Program-made: the position numbers and the translations under genes
Source: Candidatus Nealsonbacteria bacterium RIFOXYB1_FULL_40_15
GTDB lineage: Bacteria; Patescibacteriota; Minisyncoccia; Minisyncoccales; GWA2-38-27
Length of the DNA: 52,066 nt
Direction of reading: 5' to 3'
NCBI GenBank assembly: GCA_001821555.1
Contig: MHMM01000005.1
Span: 6,956 to 59,021 of the forward strand
Notes under the pieces: model-generated
The model's database searches: none
The model's input: the letters and a program-made list of their open reading frames with translations, nothing else
What the model was told of the DNA's origin: nothing
Shown here: piece by piece, positions 40,272 to 48,195 of the stretch
Numbering within the stretch: position 1 is the first letter of the stretch
Layout of the letters: each line of letters starts with the position of its first letter

Positions 40272-40336
40272 CAAAGCATTAATCTTAAGATAAAAAGCAA
40301 GAAGTTCGTCGAGCCAATCTAAATATGGAGAATCCT

Positions 40337-40480
40337 ATGTCTGAACAGAAGAGAGCGTTAAAGATGGAATCATTTGATAGAGCGGCAAGAGAGGACGATA
40401 TTGCCCGCTTTATCGAAGAACACACGGTTATTCACATTTTTGAATGGAAAGGACTCTTGAGGATTGTCTATATCGCATAA
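40337..40480 (+). CDS. Small uncharacterised protein (47 aa)
   Basis: Not in the ORF track. ATG 40337 has a GGAG 6 bases upstream and an intrinsic terminator right after the stop, so it looks like a complete mini-transcription unit. The sequence is charged (RALKMESFDRAAREDDIARF) and ends with a hydrophobic strand (IHIFEWKGLLRIVYIA). An alternative in-frame ATG at 40325 would add four residues. Function unknown. Confidence 0.55.
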   Translation: MSEQKRALKMESFDRAAREDDIARFIEEHTVIHIFEWKGLLRIVYIA

Positions 40481-40486
40481 GGCATA

Positions 40487-40518
40487 AAGGGCGGCTTGAA
40501 CGCAAGACGCCCTTTTGT
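40487..40518 (+). terminator. Intrinsic terminator
   Basis: AAGGGCG-gcttgaacgcaaga-CGCCCTT followed by TTGTATT, immediately downstream of the 47-residue gene. Confidence 0.8.
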
Positions 40519-40544
40519 ATTAAGCTTGATTATTAAATGAAATT

Positions 40545-40553
40545 TGTTAAAAT
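40545..40553 (+). promoter_or_regulatory. Extended -10 for ybaB
   Basis: TGTTAAAAT ends 9 bases before ATG 40563; no Shine-Dalgarno sequence. Confidence 0.5.
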
Positions 40554-40562
40554 AAAAGCATT

Positions 40563-40808
40563 ATGTTTGATAAATTGAAACAGCTAAATCAAATAAGGCA
40601 GTTGAAAAACGAGCTTGAAAAAGAAAGCCGGGAAGTTGAAAAAGAGGGAGTTAAAGTTAAAGTAAACGGAAAAATGGAGGTTTTGGAGATTACTCTGAAT
40701 CCCGAGCTTGATTCTTTGAGGCAGGGGCAAATAATAAAAGAATGCATCAATGAGGCCATGAAGCAGATCCAAAAAGCTGCAGCCGAAATGATGTTTAAAA
40801 TGCAATGA
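40563..40808 (+). CDS. ybaB: YbaB/EbfC nucleoid-associated protein
   Basis: 81 residues, a little shorter than the usual 100-110. The family pattern is clear: an N-terminal helix (LKQLNQIRQLKNELEKESREV), a central strand region VKVKVNGKMEVLEITLNPEL and a C-terminal helix with INEAMKQIQKAAAEMMFKM. Binds DNA as a dimer. Often found near dnaX-recR, neither of which is here. Stop overlaps the GerMN gene start (ATGA). Confidence 0.9.
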   Translation: MFDKLKQLNQIRQLKNELEKESREVEKEGVKVKVNGKMEVLEITLNPELDSLRQGQIIKECINEAMKQIQKAAAEMMFKMQ

Positions 40809-41554
40809 ATAAGAAAAATTTAGCCATAATAATCATATTAGTCTTGATAATCTTGGGGGTAGGATTGTACTATGCTTTCTTTGCAAAAGAAGAAATCTCT
40901 CAAGAGGAAATTAACTTTAATAAAACCGGAAGACTAGCTATAAATAATCCGGGGATGGATGAGAATACCTGGTATTTTATTTACGAGGAACCGGGGCAAC
41001 CGGCTCTTGTTGCTAAGTTGGATATAAAACAAAGCGCTGTGTGCTATGAGAATTCTGCAGAAAAGAGCTGTGCTGATATTGAGTTTTTGCAGAGTCAGAA
41101 AGTTGAGGTAAAAGGATTTCTTTCGGAAAATATTGTATCGGTCCACGAAATAAAAATTCTTGAAGAAACAATACAGGTTATAGTTTATTACCGAGACAAA
41201 AATGCTAAGAACGAAGATGTATGCTCTGAAGAGGGGCTTATGCCTGTTTTCAGAGAAGTGTCCGAAGAGAATAAAATAGAAGAAACTTTAGATCTTCTTC
41301 TATCGGGGTATATTACCGAACAAGAGAAAGAGAGGGGAGTTGCCACAGAGTTTCCTCTAGAAGGTCTTGAGATTGAAAGTTTTGTTCTTGAAGACGGAAA
41401 GCTTACTTTAGTTTTCAGGGATCCAAACAATAAAACGGTGGGAGGCGCTTGCAGAGTTGGAGCTCTATGGTCCCAAATATCAAAAACAGCAAAGCAGTTT
41501 GAGGAAGTAAAGGAGGTGAAATTCAGTCCGGAAGACGCTCTTTTTCAGCCCTAA
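40805..41554 (+). CDS. Membrane-anchored GerMN-domain protein
   Basis: 249 residues: membrane anchor (NLAIIIILVLIILGVGLYYAFF), an external linker domain and a C-terminal GerMN-type domain (about residues 125-245: TIQVIVYYRDKNA, REVSEENKIEETLDLLLSGY, ESFVLEDGKLTLVFR and WSQISKTAKQFEEVKEVKFS). In spore formers GerMN domains are in germination proteins, elsewhere in lipoproteins such as LpqB. No lipobox is seen, so it is an anchored protein. Role in the envelope unknown. Confidence 0.8.
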   Translation: MNKKNLAIIIILVLIILGVGLYYAFFAKEEISQEEINFNKTGRLAINNPGMDENTWYFIYEEPGQPALVAKLDIKQSAVCYENSAEKSCADIEFLQSQKVEVKGFLSENIVSVHEIKILEETIQVIVYYRDKNAKNEDVCSEEGLMPVFREVSEENKIEETLDLLLSGYITEQEKERGVATEFPLEGLEIESFVLEDGKLTLVFRDPNNKTVGGACRVGALWSQISKTAKQFEEVKEVKFSPEDALFQP

Positions 41555-41572
41555 TTTTATTCAGGAGTTTGC

Positions 41573-41653
41573 ATGGCAGAGAAGAGAGGTGGAAAGGAAA
41601 AGAAGCAAAAATACAGAAATAATCCGGGAGGAAGGAGGAGAAGAAGAAAATAG
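41573..41653 (+). CDS. 26-residue highly basic peptide
   Basis: Not in the ORF track. ATG 41573 is preceded by AGGAG at an ideal distance and followed, 7 bases after the stop, by a strong terminator. More than half of the residues are Lys or Arg (MAEKRGGKEKKQKYRNN, then GG and an RRRRRK tail). Size and charge resemble the small ribosomal protein bTHX, but I see no clear alignment. Probably an RNA- or ribosome-binding peptide. Confidence 0.6.
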   Translation: MAEKRGGKEKKQKYRNNPGGRRRRRK

Positions 41654-41660
41654 GAAACAG

Positions 41661-41692
41661 GCTGTCCCTGCTCATCGGGGACAGCTTTTTAT
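41661..41692 (+). terminator. Intrinsic terminator
   Basis: GCTGTCCC-tgctcatcg-GGGACAGC followed by TTTTTATTT. Confidence 0.9.
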
Positions 41693-41731
41693 TTCACATA
41701 TTTTTTACAGATAAAGAGTTAGAATTAAAAC

Positions 41732-42466
41732 ATGTTAAAGCAAAAGGAAATACCTTTTTTCAAGCTTAACAACCGATCGGCAATGCCGATAATTGGCTTT
41801 GGAACAGGAAGTTTGAAGGGAGAAGATGCTTTTTCCAGCGTTAAATTTGCGTTGGAGGCAGGATATAGGCACATAGATACGGCTGATATTTATGAAAACC
41901 ATAGAGAAATAGGCCGAGCAATAAAAGAATCTCTTTTGAGCAGGAGGGATATTTTCATAACCACAAAATATCACGATTCTTTGTCAGAAAACGTAAAAGA
42001 TTCGCTTGATAGATTCTTAAGAGAGCTTCGGACGACATATATAGACCTCCTTCTTCTCCACAGGCCTGCAGAAAATTCAAATTCTATAGGAGTTTCTAAT
42101 TTTAGTATAGAACAGCTTAACGAAGCCCTTCATTTGGGATTTGAGATTTCAAACAATCAAATAGAATTTCATCCCAGTCTAAACGAAAGAGAATTGCAGA
42201 ATTTCTGTTCTGCAAACAGGGTGGTTGTCACGGCCTATTCTCCTTTGGGGCAGGGAAAAGATCTTAGTATAAAAGCGGTTGAAGAGATAGCTGAAAAGCA
42301 TGATGTTGAGCCATCAAATGCGATACTTGCCTGGCATATCCAGAGAAACAGGGCTGCTATACCTTCCTCTAAGAATAAGGACCACATAAAAGAGAATTTA
42401 GAAAGTCTTAGCGTAGAACTTTCAGAAGATGAGCTGGAAAAGATAGACAAAATAGGGGAGTATTGA
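41732..42466 (+). CDS. Aldo/keto reductase with an internal deletion
   Basis: 244 residues, about 30 shorter than usual. NADPH-dependent (alpha/beta)8 reductase with FGTGSLKG, GYRHIDTADIYENHREIG (Asp and Tyr), FITTKYH (Lys) and LLLLHRP (His), the complete catalytic tetrad. After HRPAEN it runs straight into SIGVSNFSIEQL, omitting the segment that normally contains the helix with W.ALE.L...GK. The frame is intact, so the deletion is in frame. -10-like TAGAAT ends 6 bases before the ATG (leaderless type). Activity uncertain. Confidence 0.85.
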   Translation: MLKQKEIPFFKLNNRSAMPIIGFGTGSLKGEDAFSSVKFALEAGYRHIDTADIYENHREIGRAIKESLLSRRDIFITTKYHDSLSENVKDSLDRFLRELRTTYIDLLLLHRPAENSNSIGVSNFSIEQLNEALHLGFEISNNQIEFHPSLNERELQNFCSANRVVVTAYSPLGQGKDLSIKAVEEIAEKHDVEPSNAILAWHIQRNRAAIPSSKNKDHIKENLESLSVELSEDELEKIDKIGEY

Positions 42467-42540
42467 AGGCCATTGCAATTTGATGTAGAAATAAATCAGT
42501 TCTTCAAACAACGTAATAACTTTGGTTAGGAGACTTTGAG

Positions 42541-43530
42541 ATGGAACATGTATTTGCCGGGGCTATTGATCTGCAGGTAAACGGTTGTTGCGGAGTTGAT
42601 TTTAACAACCCTGACATTACGGTGGAGGAAGTTAGGAAGGCGTGTGAATACCAATGGAGGACGGGAACGGTGAAATTTCTTCCCACAATAGTCAGCAATC
42701 CAAAAGATGTTATTATCGGAGTCCTTTCAAGAATCAAAGAAGCGATGTTCGACGAGCTTATTGGTCTGTCTATTCCGGGGGTTCATCTGGAGATATATCC
42801 CGCCCTCGGAGCAATAGGATGCCATAACCCGAATTACTTGCAAAATCCCGATTGGAGCTTCATCGAGGGTTTGGGCGAATTGTCCAGGATGGTAAGGATA
42901 ATCACTCTGGCTCCCGAACTTGAGGGAGCCATAGGATTCATCAAGCAGGCAATAGCCAATGGAATTGTCATTGCTCTTGGCCACACTCTAGCTGATTACG
43001 AGACCATTAGAGGGGCATGGTTTGCCGGAGCATCCCTGTCCACTCATCTTGGGAACGGGATACCCGCTGTTCTCCCAAGAAATGATAATCCCATAAACAG
43101 CCAGCTTTTTCTTGCTGGCCTGGGAGCTACTTTTATTGCGGATGGCTTCCATATTCCCTCGCATGTCTTAAAATCATATATAAGGCAAGGAAAGGGAATA
43201 GGAGCCAGTGCGATCGTCACAGATAGCATATCTGCTGCTGGCATAGGAGAGGGCGCATTCCAGCTGGCCGGGAAAGATATCGTTGTCAGCGGAGGAAAAG
43301 CTTCTCCCAAAGGGAGAACTGACATTCTTGCGGGATCAGTGGCATCTATGCTGGATATGATCGGGAATCTTATTGATATGGGGTTCAGCCCTCAAGAGAT
43401 AGGGTGGCTCATATCCAAGAATCCCGCCGGAGTCCTAAGGCTTTCTCCTACTGAAGTTTCTCAATCCGAAGTTCGTCTTGAATTTCCGCAGGTCAAAAGG
43501 GTCAGGATAGGAGATCATTGGGTGATCTGA
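42541..43530 (+). CDS. nagA: N-acetylglucosamine-6-phosphate deacetylase (NagA-like)
   Basis: 329 residues, about 50 shorter than E. coli NagA because the N-terminal beta-sandwich part is missing; it opens at FAGAIDLQVNGCCGVDF. Metal and substrate residues are kept: Glu in PGVHLEIYP, His in ALGHTLADY, His in STHLGNG and Asp in IVTDSIS. It would deacetylate amino-sugar phosphates for recycling. It has a strong RBS (GGAGACTTTGAG then ATG) and its own terminator. No nagB or PTS gene is near. Confidence 0.85.
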   Translation: MEHVFAGAIDLQVNGCCGVDFNNPDITVEEVRKACEYQWRTGTVKFLPTIVSNPKDVIIGVLSRIKEAMFDELIGLSIPGVHLEIYPALGAIGCHNPNYLQNPDWSFIEGLGELSRMVRIITLAPELEGAIGFIKQAIANGIVIALGHTLADYETIRGAWFAGASLSTHLGNGIPAVLPRNDNPINSQLFLAGLGATFIADGFHIPSHVLKSYIRQGKGIGASAIVTDSISAAGIGEGAFQLAGKDIVVSGGKASPKGRTDILAGSVASMLDMIGNLIDMGFSPQEIGWLISKNPAGVLRLSPTEVSQSEVRLEFPQVKRVRIGDHWVI

Positions 43531-43541
43531 AGGAGTAAAAC

Positions 43542-43576
43542 AAAGGCCCGCGCTTTACAGCCGGGCTTTTCTTTTT
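43542..43576 (+). terminator. Intrinsic terminator after nagA
   Basis: AAAGGCCCG-cgctttacagc-CGGGCTTTT then CTTTTT. Confidence 0.85.
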
Positions 43577-43657
43577 GACTAAAGCAGAGAAAATTGGCAA
43601 ATTTGAAATATGCCATTAAGCATCGGAACGGTAGGGACGCAACTCGACCTAATTTAA
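43570..43657 (+). pseudogene. Decayed copy of the ychF promoter and first codons
   Basis: CTTTTTGACTAAAG and AAATTTGAAATATGCCATTA plus AGCAT are identical to 46996-47050, the 5' region of ychF; intervening bases differ at about one in three. ATG 43610 reads MPLSIGTVG then TQLDLI and stop, against MPLSIGIVG then LPNVGKST in YchF. So the gene start survives but the rest is gone. Confidence 0.7.
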
Positions 43658-43727
43658 TACCTTTCAATTTTAAGATAAAACTTTTAAGAAATGCAGAATT
43701 ATCCACAGTTAGCAGTTGATTTATTGG

Positions 43728-43760
43728 ATATAATCGTATATAATCGGATATAGTTAAAAT
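43728..43760 (+). promoter_or_regulatory. Fic promoter/operator with 10-bp tandem repeats
   Basis: ATATAATCG occurs at 43728 and 43738, with a third partial copy at 43748, a spacing of one helical turn. Each full copy contains TATAAT; TAAAAT at 43755 is a further -10 candidate before ATG 43771. It may be an operator for an autoregulating protein. TTATCCACA lies at 43699. Confidence 0.45.
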
Positions 43761-43770
43761 ATAGACGATT

Positions 43771-44832
43771 ATGGATCAAAATAGATTTAATAAAAGAATA
43801 AAACTTACCCAGGAGATTCTTGCAAAGATAGGCAAAATAGATGAATTTAAAGGTCTCTGGCAAGGGAGTTTAAGAATCAGTCCGCAGATATTGGGCCGTC
43901 TTAAATTGTGGGTGATTATAACTTCAACTGGCGCTTCTACTCGTATAGAAGGAGCAAAAATGACAGATGAGGAAATCGCTCGTTTTTTACGTGGATTAAA
44001 CTCTAAACACCCAAAAAATCGAGACGAACAAGAAGTTGCCGGATATGCTGATTTAATTGGAAGAATTTTTGATAATTGGAAAACTGTTAAATTATCCGAA
44101 AATTGGATATTGCAATTTCACGATATTCTTCTTCATTTTTCTGATAAAGATCAAATACATAAAGGTAAGTATAAAAGCGCTCCGAATACAGTGGTAATGA
44201 CAAATAGCAAAGGAGAACAAGTGATATTATTTAACCCGACGCCTCCATATTTAGTAAAACCAGAAATGCAGATTGCGATTGAATGGGCGAATGAAGAGTT
44301 AGAAAAGAAAGAAATACATCCGCTTCTTATTGTTGCAAATTTTATTTTTGAATTTTTAGCTATTCATCCTTTTAAGGATGGCAATGGAAGAATCAGCCGT
44401 GCGTTAACAAATCTTTTACTTCTAAAATCAGGATATGGCTATATTCCGTATGTGTCACTTGATGAAATCATTGAAGAAACAAAAGCAGATTATTATTTGG
44501 CGCTTCGAGCAACTCAAAAAAATCATAAAACAGATAAGGAAGACATTACGCCATGGGTTGATTATTTTATAGATGCCTTAATGGAACAAACGATCAGGGC
44601 TAAAAAAATAATGGAAGAAGACCAACCGGAAAAATTGCTTTCTGAAAAACAAATGTTAATCTATGATCTTTTCGAGGGAGATAAAGAACTAGCCGTCGCA
44701 GACATAGATAAACTCCTAAAAAACAAAATACCACAATCAACCATAAAGCAAGCATTATCCCGCTTGGTTGTTTTGAAATTGATTAGTCGCATCGGCCAGG
44801 GACGTAGCACGAGATATAAGAAAACTGTCTAA
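43771..44832 (+). CDS. Fic-family AMP-transferase-like protein
   Basis: 353 residues. The Fic core motif is complete: IHPFKDGNGRISRALTNLL (HxFx(D/E)GNGR). The inhibitory helix motif (S/T)xxxE(G/N) appears upstream in ASTRIEGAKM, so this is a class II Fic with N-terminal auto-inhibition. A C-terminal winged-helix region (EKQMLIYDLFEG, then DIDKLLKNKIPQSTIKQALSRLVVLKL) suggests DNA binding or autoregulation. Transfers AMP or similar groups to protein hydroxyls in characterised members. Located in the segment bracketed by ychF copies. Confidence 0.9.
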   Translation: MDQNRFNKRIKLTQEILAKIGKIDEFKGLWQGSLRISPQILGRLKLWVIITSTGASTRIEGAKMTDEEIARFLRGLNSKHPKNRDEQEVAGYADLIGRIFDNWKTVKLSENWILQFHDILLHFSDKDQIHKGKYKSAPNTVVMTNSKGEQVILFNPTPPYLVKPEMQIAIEWANEELEKKEIHPLLIVANFIFEFLAIHPFKDGNGRISRALTNLLLLKSGYGYIPYVSLDEIIEETKADYYLALRATQKNHKTDKEDITPWVDYFIDALMEQTIRAKKIMEEDQPEKLLSEKQMLIYDLFEGDKELAVADIDKLLKNKIPQSTIKQALSRLVVLKLISRIGQGRSTRYKKTV

Positions 44833-44916
44833 TGATTATCACAAACCGAAACGAGCAGGGGAGGATTTTATGCTCAACGGCTCCAAAGCAAAAGCTTTTT
44901 ATCTGTGGCCTGAAAC

Positions 44917-44945
44917 TTGACATATTCAATTATCTTTTATAATAT
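44917..44945 (+). promoter_or_regulatory. Sigma-70 promoter of the MutS-like gene
   Basis: TTGACA (44917-44922), then TAATAT (44940-44945) with 17-base spacing, or the overlapping TATAAT with 15. The leader is about 55 bases and carries a strong AGAAAGGAGAA ribosome site. Confidence 0.7.
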
Positions 44946-45006
44946 ATTGAATTGCTCATTGTAAACTCAATAACTCTATTTATGCATACGAGAAAGGAGA
45001 ATTTCT

Positions 45007-46950
45007 ATGGCAGAGCAGACAGCTCAACTAAGGTTTCCCGAGATTGTTCTCTGGGACAAGGACAAGAGAACGCCCAAAATCACCTTCATCAACCCCAGTG
45101 ATTTCCGGAGAGAATCTTTGCTGGAAGTTTTGGGCTTGGCAACGAGCCCTCTGGCAGAGAGTTTCGGCGTCATCGACAGGGAGGAGGTGATGAGAAGGCA
45201 AAGGATTGCCAAGTTCATCTTCGACAATCCCGCAATGGCCAGTTTTTTCATGGGGACAGAGTTTCCTTTCTCTGTTCCGACAGAAGGCCAGGTTTTTCTG
45301 GACTACTACAATCCCAGAAAAGAACACAACCCGTTTTGGCGGGTTATGGGAGTGTTCGCAGAAATACTGCCTTCCTGCCAAAATGTTCCTCCGGAGCTGG
45401 AATCTCTGGCGGAATTTTTGTCTCAGACACGGCCTGAAATGGAAAAGGCCGAAACGGAGATGGCCCGAGAGATCGGTGAAAGACTCCAGAGAGCCACGTA
45501 TTTTGAGGGAGTGGCCAGTTTCAAACTCTCCGACTCCAATGGAGGACTCTCTCTCGATCGGAAGAAAACGGTTTTCTACGGTTTCAGGAGGTACTCCTAC
45601 ACGCTTTCAAGAATTCTGCGGGAAGTCGATTCTCCTTTCGAGAATTGCGTGTTGTCCAAGCTCGCAGAAATCTGCCAGGCGGTGATAAGCTGGATCAACG
45701 GGAGGATTTTTTATGCCCCTCTGAGAATCCGGCAGATGCCATATCCTGCGCTGAACGACATCTGTTTTTTCTTGAAGAAGCAGGTGGGCGAATGCCTGGG
45801 AGAGTTCTACGACTACCGCCGCCCTGTCACCCTGAAGGTTCTCTTCAGGTATTCTGACCAGGGATTACAGGCCCAATTGGTCGGGATTGATCGGGAAGAT
45901 GAATCAGGCAGAAGTGAGAAAAAGGAGGCCGAAAACCGAATCGGCAGGGGATTCTCTGGCTACAGCACGATGGACCGTTTCCGGATCTCCAGAACCAACC
46001 GTATGGTTCTGAATCGGATATCCGGATCGGAAGAGCAACTTTTCCTGGCCAGAGTTTTGGCCAAAATCAGAGAGGTTGCGCCGGAGATAGTCAAATCGTT
46101 CGTTCCGGTGGAATCTCCCATTACAGATCTGAAATACAGATGGGACTGCGTTCCCGTTCTCTGCAGCCACGAGTTCAGGGATGTTTATGAGCGGACTTGT
46201 CTCTATCACGAGTATTTCGGCTATCACTTCCAGATTTTCAGAGAGATCGCCGAAGCTATTCAGGCGTTGAAAGATCGTTCCAGGAAGTGGCGGAAACCGC
46301 TGTGTTTCCCGACTATCCTCGAAGATGGCAACCATCTCGTGTCTTTCGATTCGCTTGTTCCGGTTCATCTTGTCGGACAATCGGAAGATCCGAAGAAGCG
46401 GGTCAAGCTCGTCCCAATCAATTCTCTGCCCAAGCTCAACGGACAGATGATCGGCTTGACTGGCCAGAACGCAGGCGGTAAATCGACGACCATGGAAACC
46501 ATCGTCAACGCCGTTTATTTGGCACAGTCCGGGCTACCTGTTTTCGGGAAGGATGTCAGTTTGAACGTCAAAACCAGAGTTGGCATGAGCTTTCTCGAAA
46601 GAGGCAGCGGTTCCACGCTGCAACTTCTTCTGGCAAAATCCAAGGCAATCCTGGAAGTTCTGGACGGCAAGGAGCAAAGCGGAACACTCTTGGTTGTTGA
46701 CGAGGTTGGCACGGGTACCCAGGAAGTGGACGGCCTCGACTTCGGAAAAGTGTTCCTCGGGAAACTTTCCGGATCCGGCTGCAGTGTCATATTTAGCACC
46801 CAGATCATCGATTTGGCAAAGCATGCTCAAGAAAGACTTGGCGCGCAATGCTTCACCTTTGATCTGGATCACCGCATTTCTCCCGGTGTCGGGAGGGGCG
46901 GAATCGAGAAGCTGATGGAACAGATAGGTATGAAGGAGTTATTGAGTTAG
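45007..46950 (+). CDS. Divergent MutS-family ATPase
   Basis: 647 residues. The C-terminal MutS ATPase core is clear: Walker A GLTGQNAGGKSTTMETI, conserved VGMSFLERGSGSTLQLLL region, Walker B LLVVDEVGTGTQEVDG and the switch FSTQIIDLAKHA, where the usual His after ST is Gln. No MutS domain I mismatch-reading Phe-x-Glu and no MutS2 Smr domain are seen. The N-terminal 450 residues are helical and unfamiliar. Codons use much more C/G at third positions than neighbours, suggesting transfer. May act on DNA structures or in defence, but this is inference. Confidence 0.8.
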   Translation: MAEQTAQLRFPEIVLWDKDKRTPKITFINPSDFRRESLLEVLGLATSPLAESFGVIDREEVMRRQRIAKFIFDNPAMASFFMGTEFPFSVPTEGQVFLDYYNPRKEHNPFWRVMGVFAEILPSCQNVPPELESLAEFLSQTRPEMEKAETEMAREIGERLQRATYFEGVASFKLSDSNGGLSLDRKKTVFYGFRRYSYTLSRILREVDSPFENCVLSKLAEICQAVISWINGRIFYAPLRIRQMPYPALNDICFFLKKQVGECLGEFYDYRRPVTLKVLFRYSDQGLQAQLVGIDREDESGRSEKKEAENRIGRGFSGYSTMDRFRISRTNRMVLNRISGSEEQLFLARVLAKIREVAPEIVKSFVPVESPITDLKYRWDCVPVLCSHEFRDVYERTCLYHEYFGYHFQIFREIAEAIQALKDRSRKWRKPLCFPTILEDGNHLVSFDSLVPVHLVGQSEDPKKRVKLVPINSLPKLNGQMIGLTGQNAGGKSTTMETIVNAVYLAQSGLPVFGKDVSLNVKTRVGMSFLERGSGSTLQLLLAKSKAILEVLDGKEQSGTLLVVDEVGTGTQEVDGLDFGKVFLGKLSGSGCSVIFSTQIIDLAKHAQERLGAQCFTFDLDHRISPGVGRGGIEKLMEQIGMKELLS

Positions 46951-46956
46951 TATCAT

Positions 46957-46996
46957 GGCCTGCGATTTGCGGAAACGCATTTCGCGGGCCTTTTTC
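46957..46996 (+). terminator. Intrinsic terminator after the MutS-like gene
   Basis: GGCC-t-GCG-att-TGCG-gaaa-CGCA-ttt-CGC-g-GGCC then TTTTTCTTTTT. Its T-run continues into the ychF promoter region. Confidence 0.9.
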
Positions 46997-47034
46997 TTTT
47001 TGACTAAAGTGCATAAATTTAGTAAATTTGAAAT

Positions 47035-48099
47035 ATGCCATTAAGCATTGGGATAGTTGGGTTGCCAAACGTAGGCAAGTCCACATTGTTCCAGACAATT
47101 ACAAAGAAACAGGTGGATATAGCAAACTATCCTTTTTGCACCATAGAGCCCAATCTGGGAGTTGTTGCCGTTCCCGATGAAAGAGTAGATAAACTGGCCA
47201 ACCTTACAAGCTCTAAAAAGAAAATATATACTACTATTGAATTCTGGGATATAGCAGGGCTTGTAAAAGGAGCTAATAAGGGAGAGGGGCTGGGAAATAA
47301 GTTTCTTGCAAATATCAGAGAAACAGACGCAATAGTATATGTATTGCGCGCCTTTTCTGATAAAAATGTGATAACGACTCAGAATAAGATAGATCCCTTG
47401 TCCGAAAAGGAAATTCTGGACACAGAGCTTATCTTAAAAGATCTAGAAACATTGGAAAAAAGATTGTCCGGCCTGGAAAGAGATATGAGGTCAGGAAATA
47501 AAGAGGCGATAAAGGAGCATGATGCCGTCAGAAAAGCCAAGCAGTTTTTAGACGAAGGAAAGATTTTGTATGGACAAGATTTTGATGAGGAAGAGTTAAA
47601 TATTCTAAAGCAGTACCAGCTTTTGACTTTAAAGCCAAGATTATACCTTTTGAACGGAAAAGACGAGGAGGTTCCAAAAGAAATCATAGCCGAATTTAAA
47701 ACCCGCAACTGGCATTTTTTGATAGCAGATATTTTGGCTGAGTTTGAAGTGGCAGGACTGAACAGAGAGGAGAGAAAAGAACTGGGATTTGCAGAAGAAT
47801 CAGAACTGGATATTTTAATCAAGAAAGCATATCAGACTCTGGGGCTTATAACCTTTTTGACAACGGGGCCCGATGAGACCAGGGCATGGACTTTGGAGAA
47901 GAACAAAAAAGCCCCGCAGGCCGGGGGAGTAATACACTCGGATTTTGAAAAGAACTTTATCCGTGCCGATGTTATAAACTGGAGGGATCTTTTGAATGCA
48001 GGAGGATTTGCTCAAGCTAGAGAGAAAGGCCTTATCCGCACCGAAGGCAAAGAGTATATCGTCGCTGACGGTGACGTGATTGAAATACGCCACGGTTGA
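47035..48099 (+). CDS. ychF: YchF/Ola1-type P-loop ATPase
   Basis: 354 residues, normal length. OBG-family G domain: GIVGLPNVGKSTLFQTITKK (G1), IEFWDIAGLVKGANKGEGLG (G3) and LYLLNGKDEE in the position of the altered G4 that explains ATP preference. A coiled-coil insert follows the G domain, and the TGS-like domain ends with EGKEYIVADGDVIEIRHG. Ribosome-associated stress factor. A decayed copy of its 5' end lies 3.4 kb upstream at 43570. Confidence 0.95.
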   Translation: MPLSIGIVGLPNVGKSTLFQTITKKQVDIANYPFCTIEPNLGVVAVPDERVDKLANLTSSKKKIYTTIEFWDIAGLVKGANKGEGLGNKFLANIRETDAIVYVLRAFSDKNVITTQNKIDPLSEKEILDTELILKDLETLEKRLSGLERDMRSGNKEAIKEHDAVRKAKQFLDEGKILYGQDFDEEELNILKQYQLLTLKPRLYLLNGKDEEVPKEIIAEFKTRNWHFLIADILAEFEVAGLNREERKELGFAEESELDILIKKAYQTLGLITFLTTGPDETRAWTLEKNKKAPQAGGVIHSDFEKNFIRADVINWRDLLNAGGFAQAREKGLIRTEGKEYIVADGDVIEIRHG

Positions 48100-48148
48100 G
48101 CCCATTGGCAAACATAGAATTTGTGGAAATAATAAATCTTAAGCAAAA

Positions 48149-48192
48149 GAAAACCTCGGGTGATGTTTTGTGTTTACATCACGCGAGGTTTT
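48149..48192. terminator. Bidirectional terminator between ychF and the 48196 gene
   Basis: AAAACCTCG-gg-TGATGT-tttgtgttt-ACATCA-cg-CGAGGTTTT. T-rich on both exits, serving ychF (plus) and the convergent minus-strand gene. Confidence 0.85.
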
Positions 48193-48195
48193 GCA

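Noticed and set aside
45206-45685. Plus-strand ORF of 159 residues inside the MutS-like gene
   Set aside because: Out-of-frame shadow in a GC-richer gene; no start signal or family.
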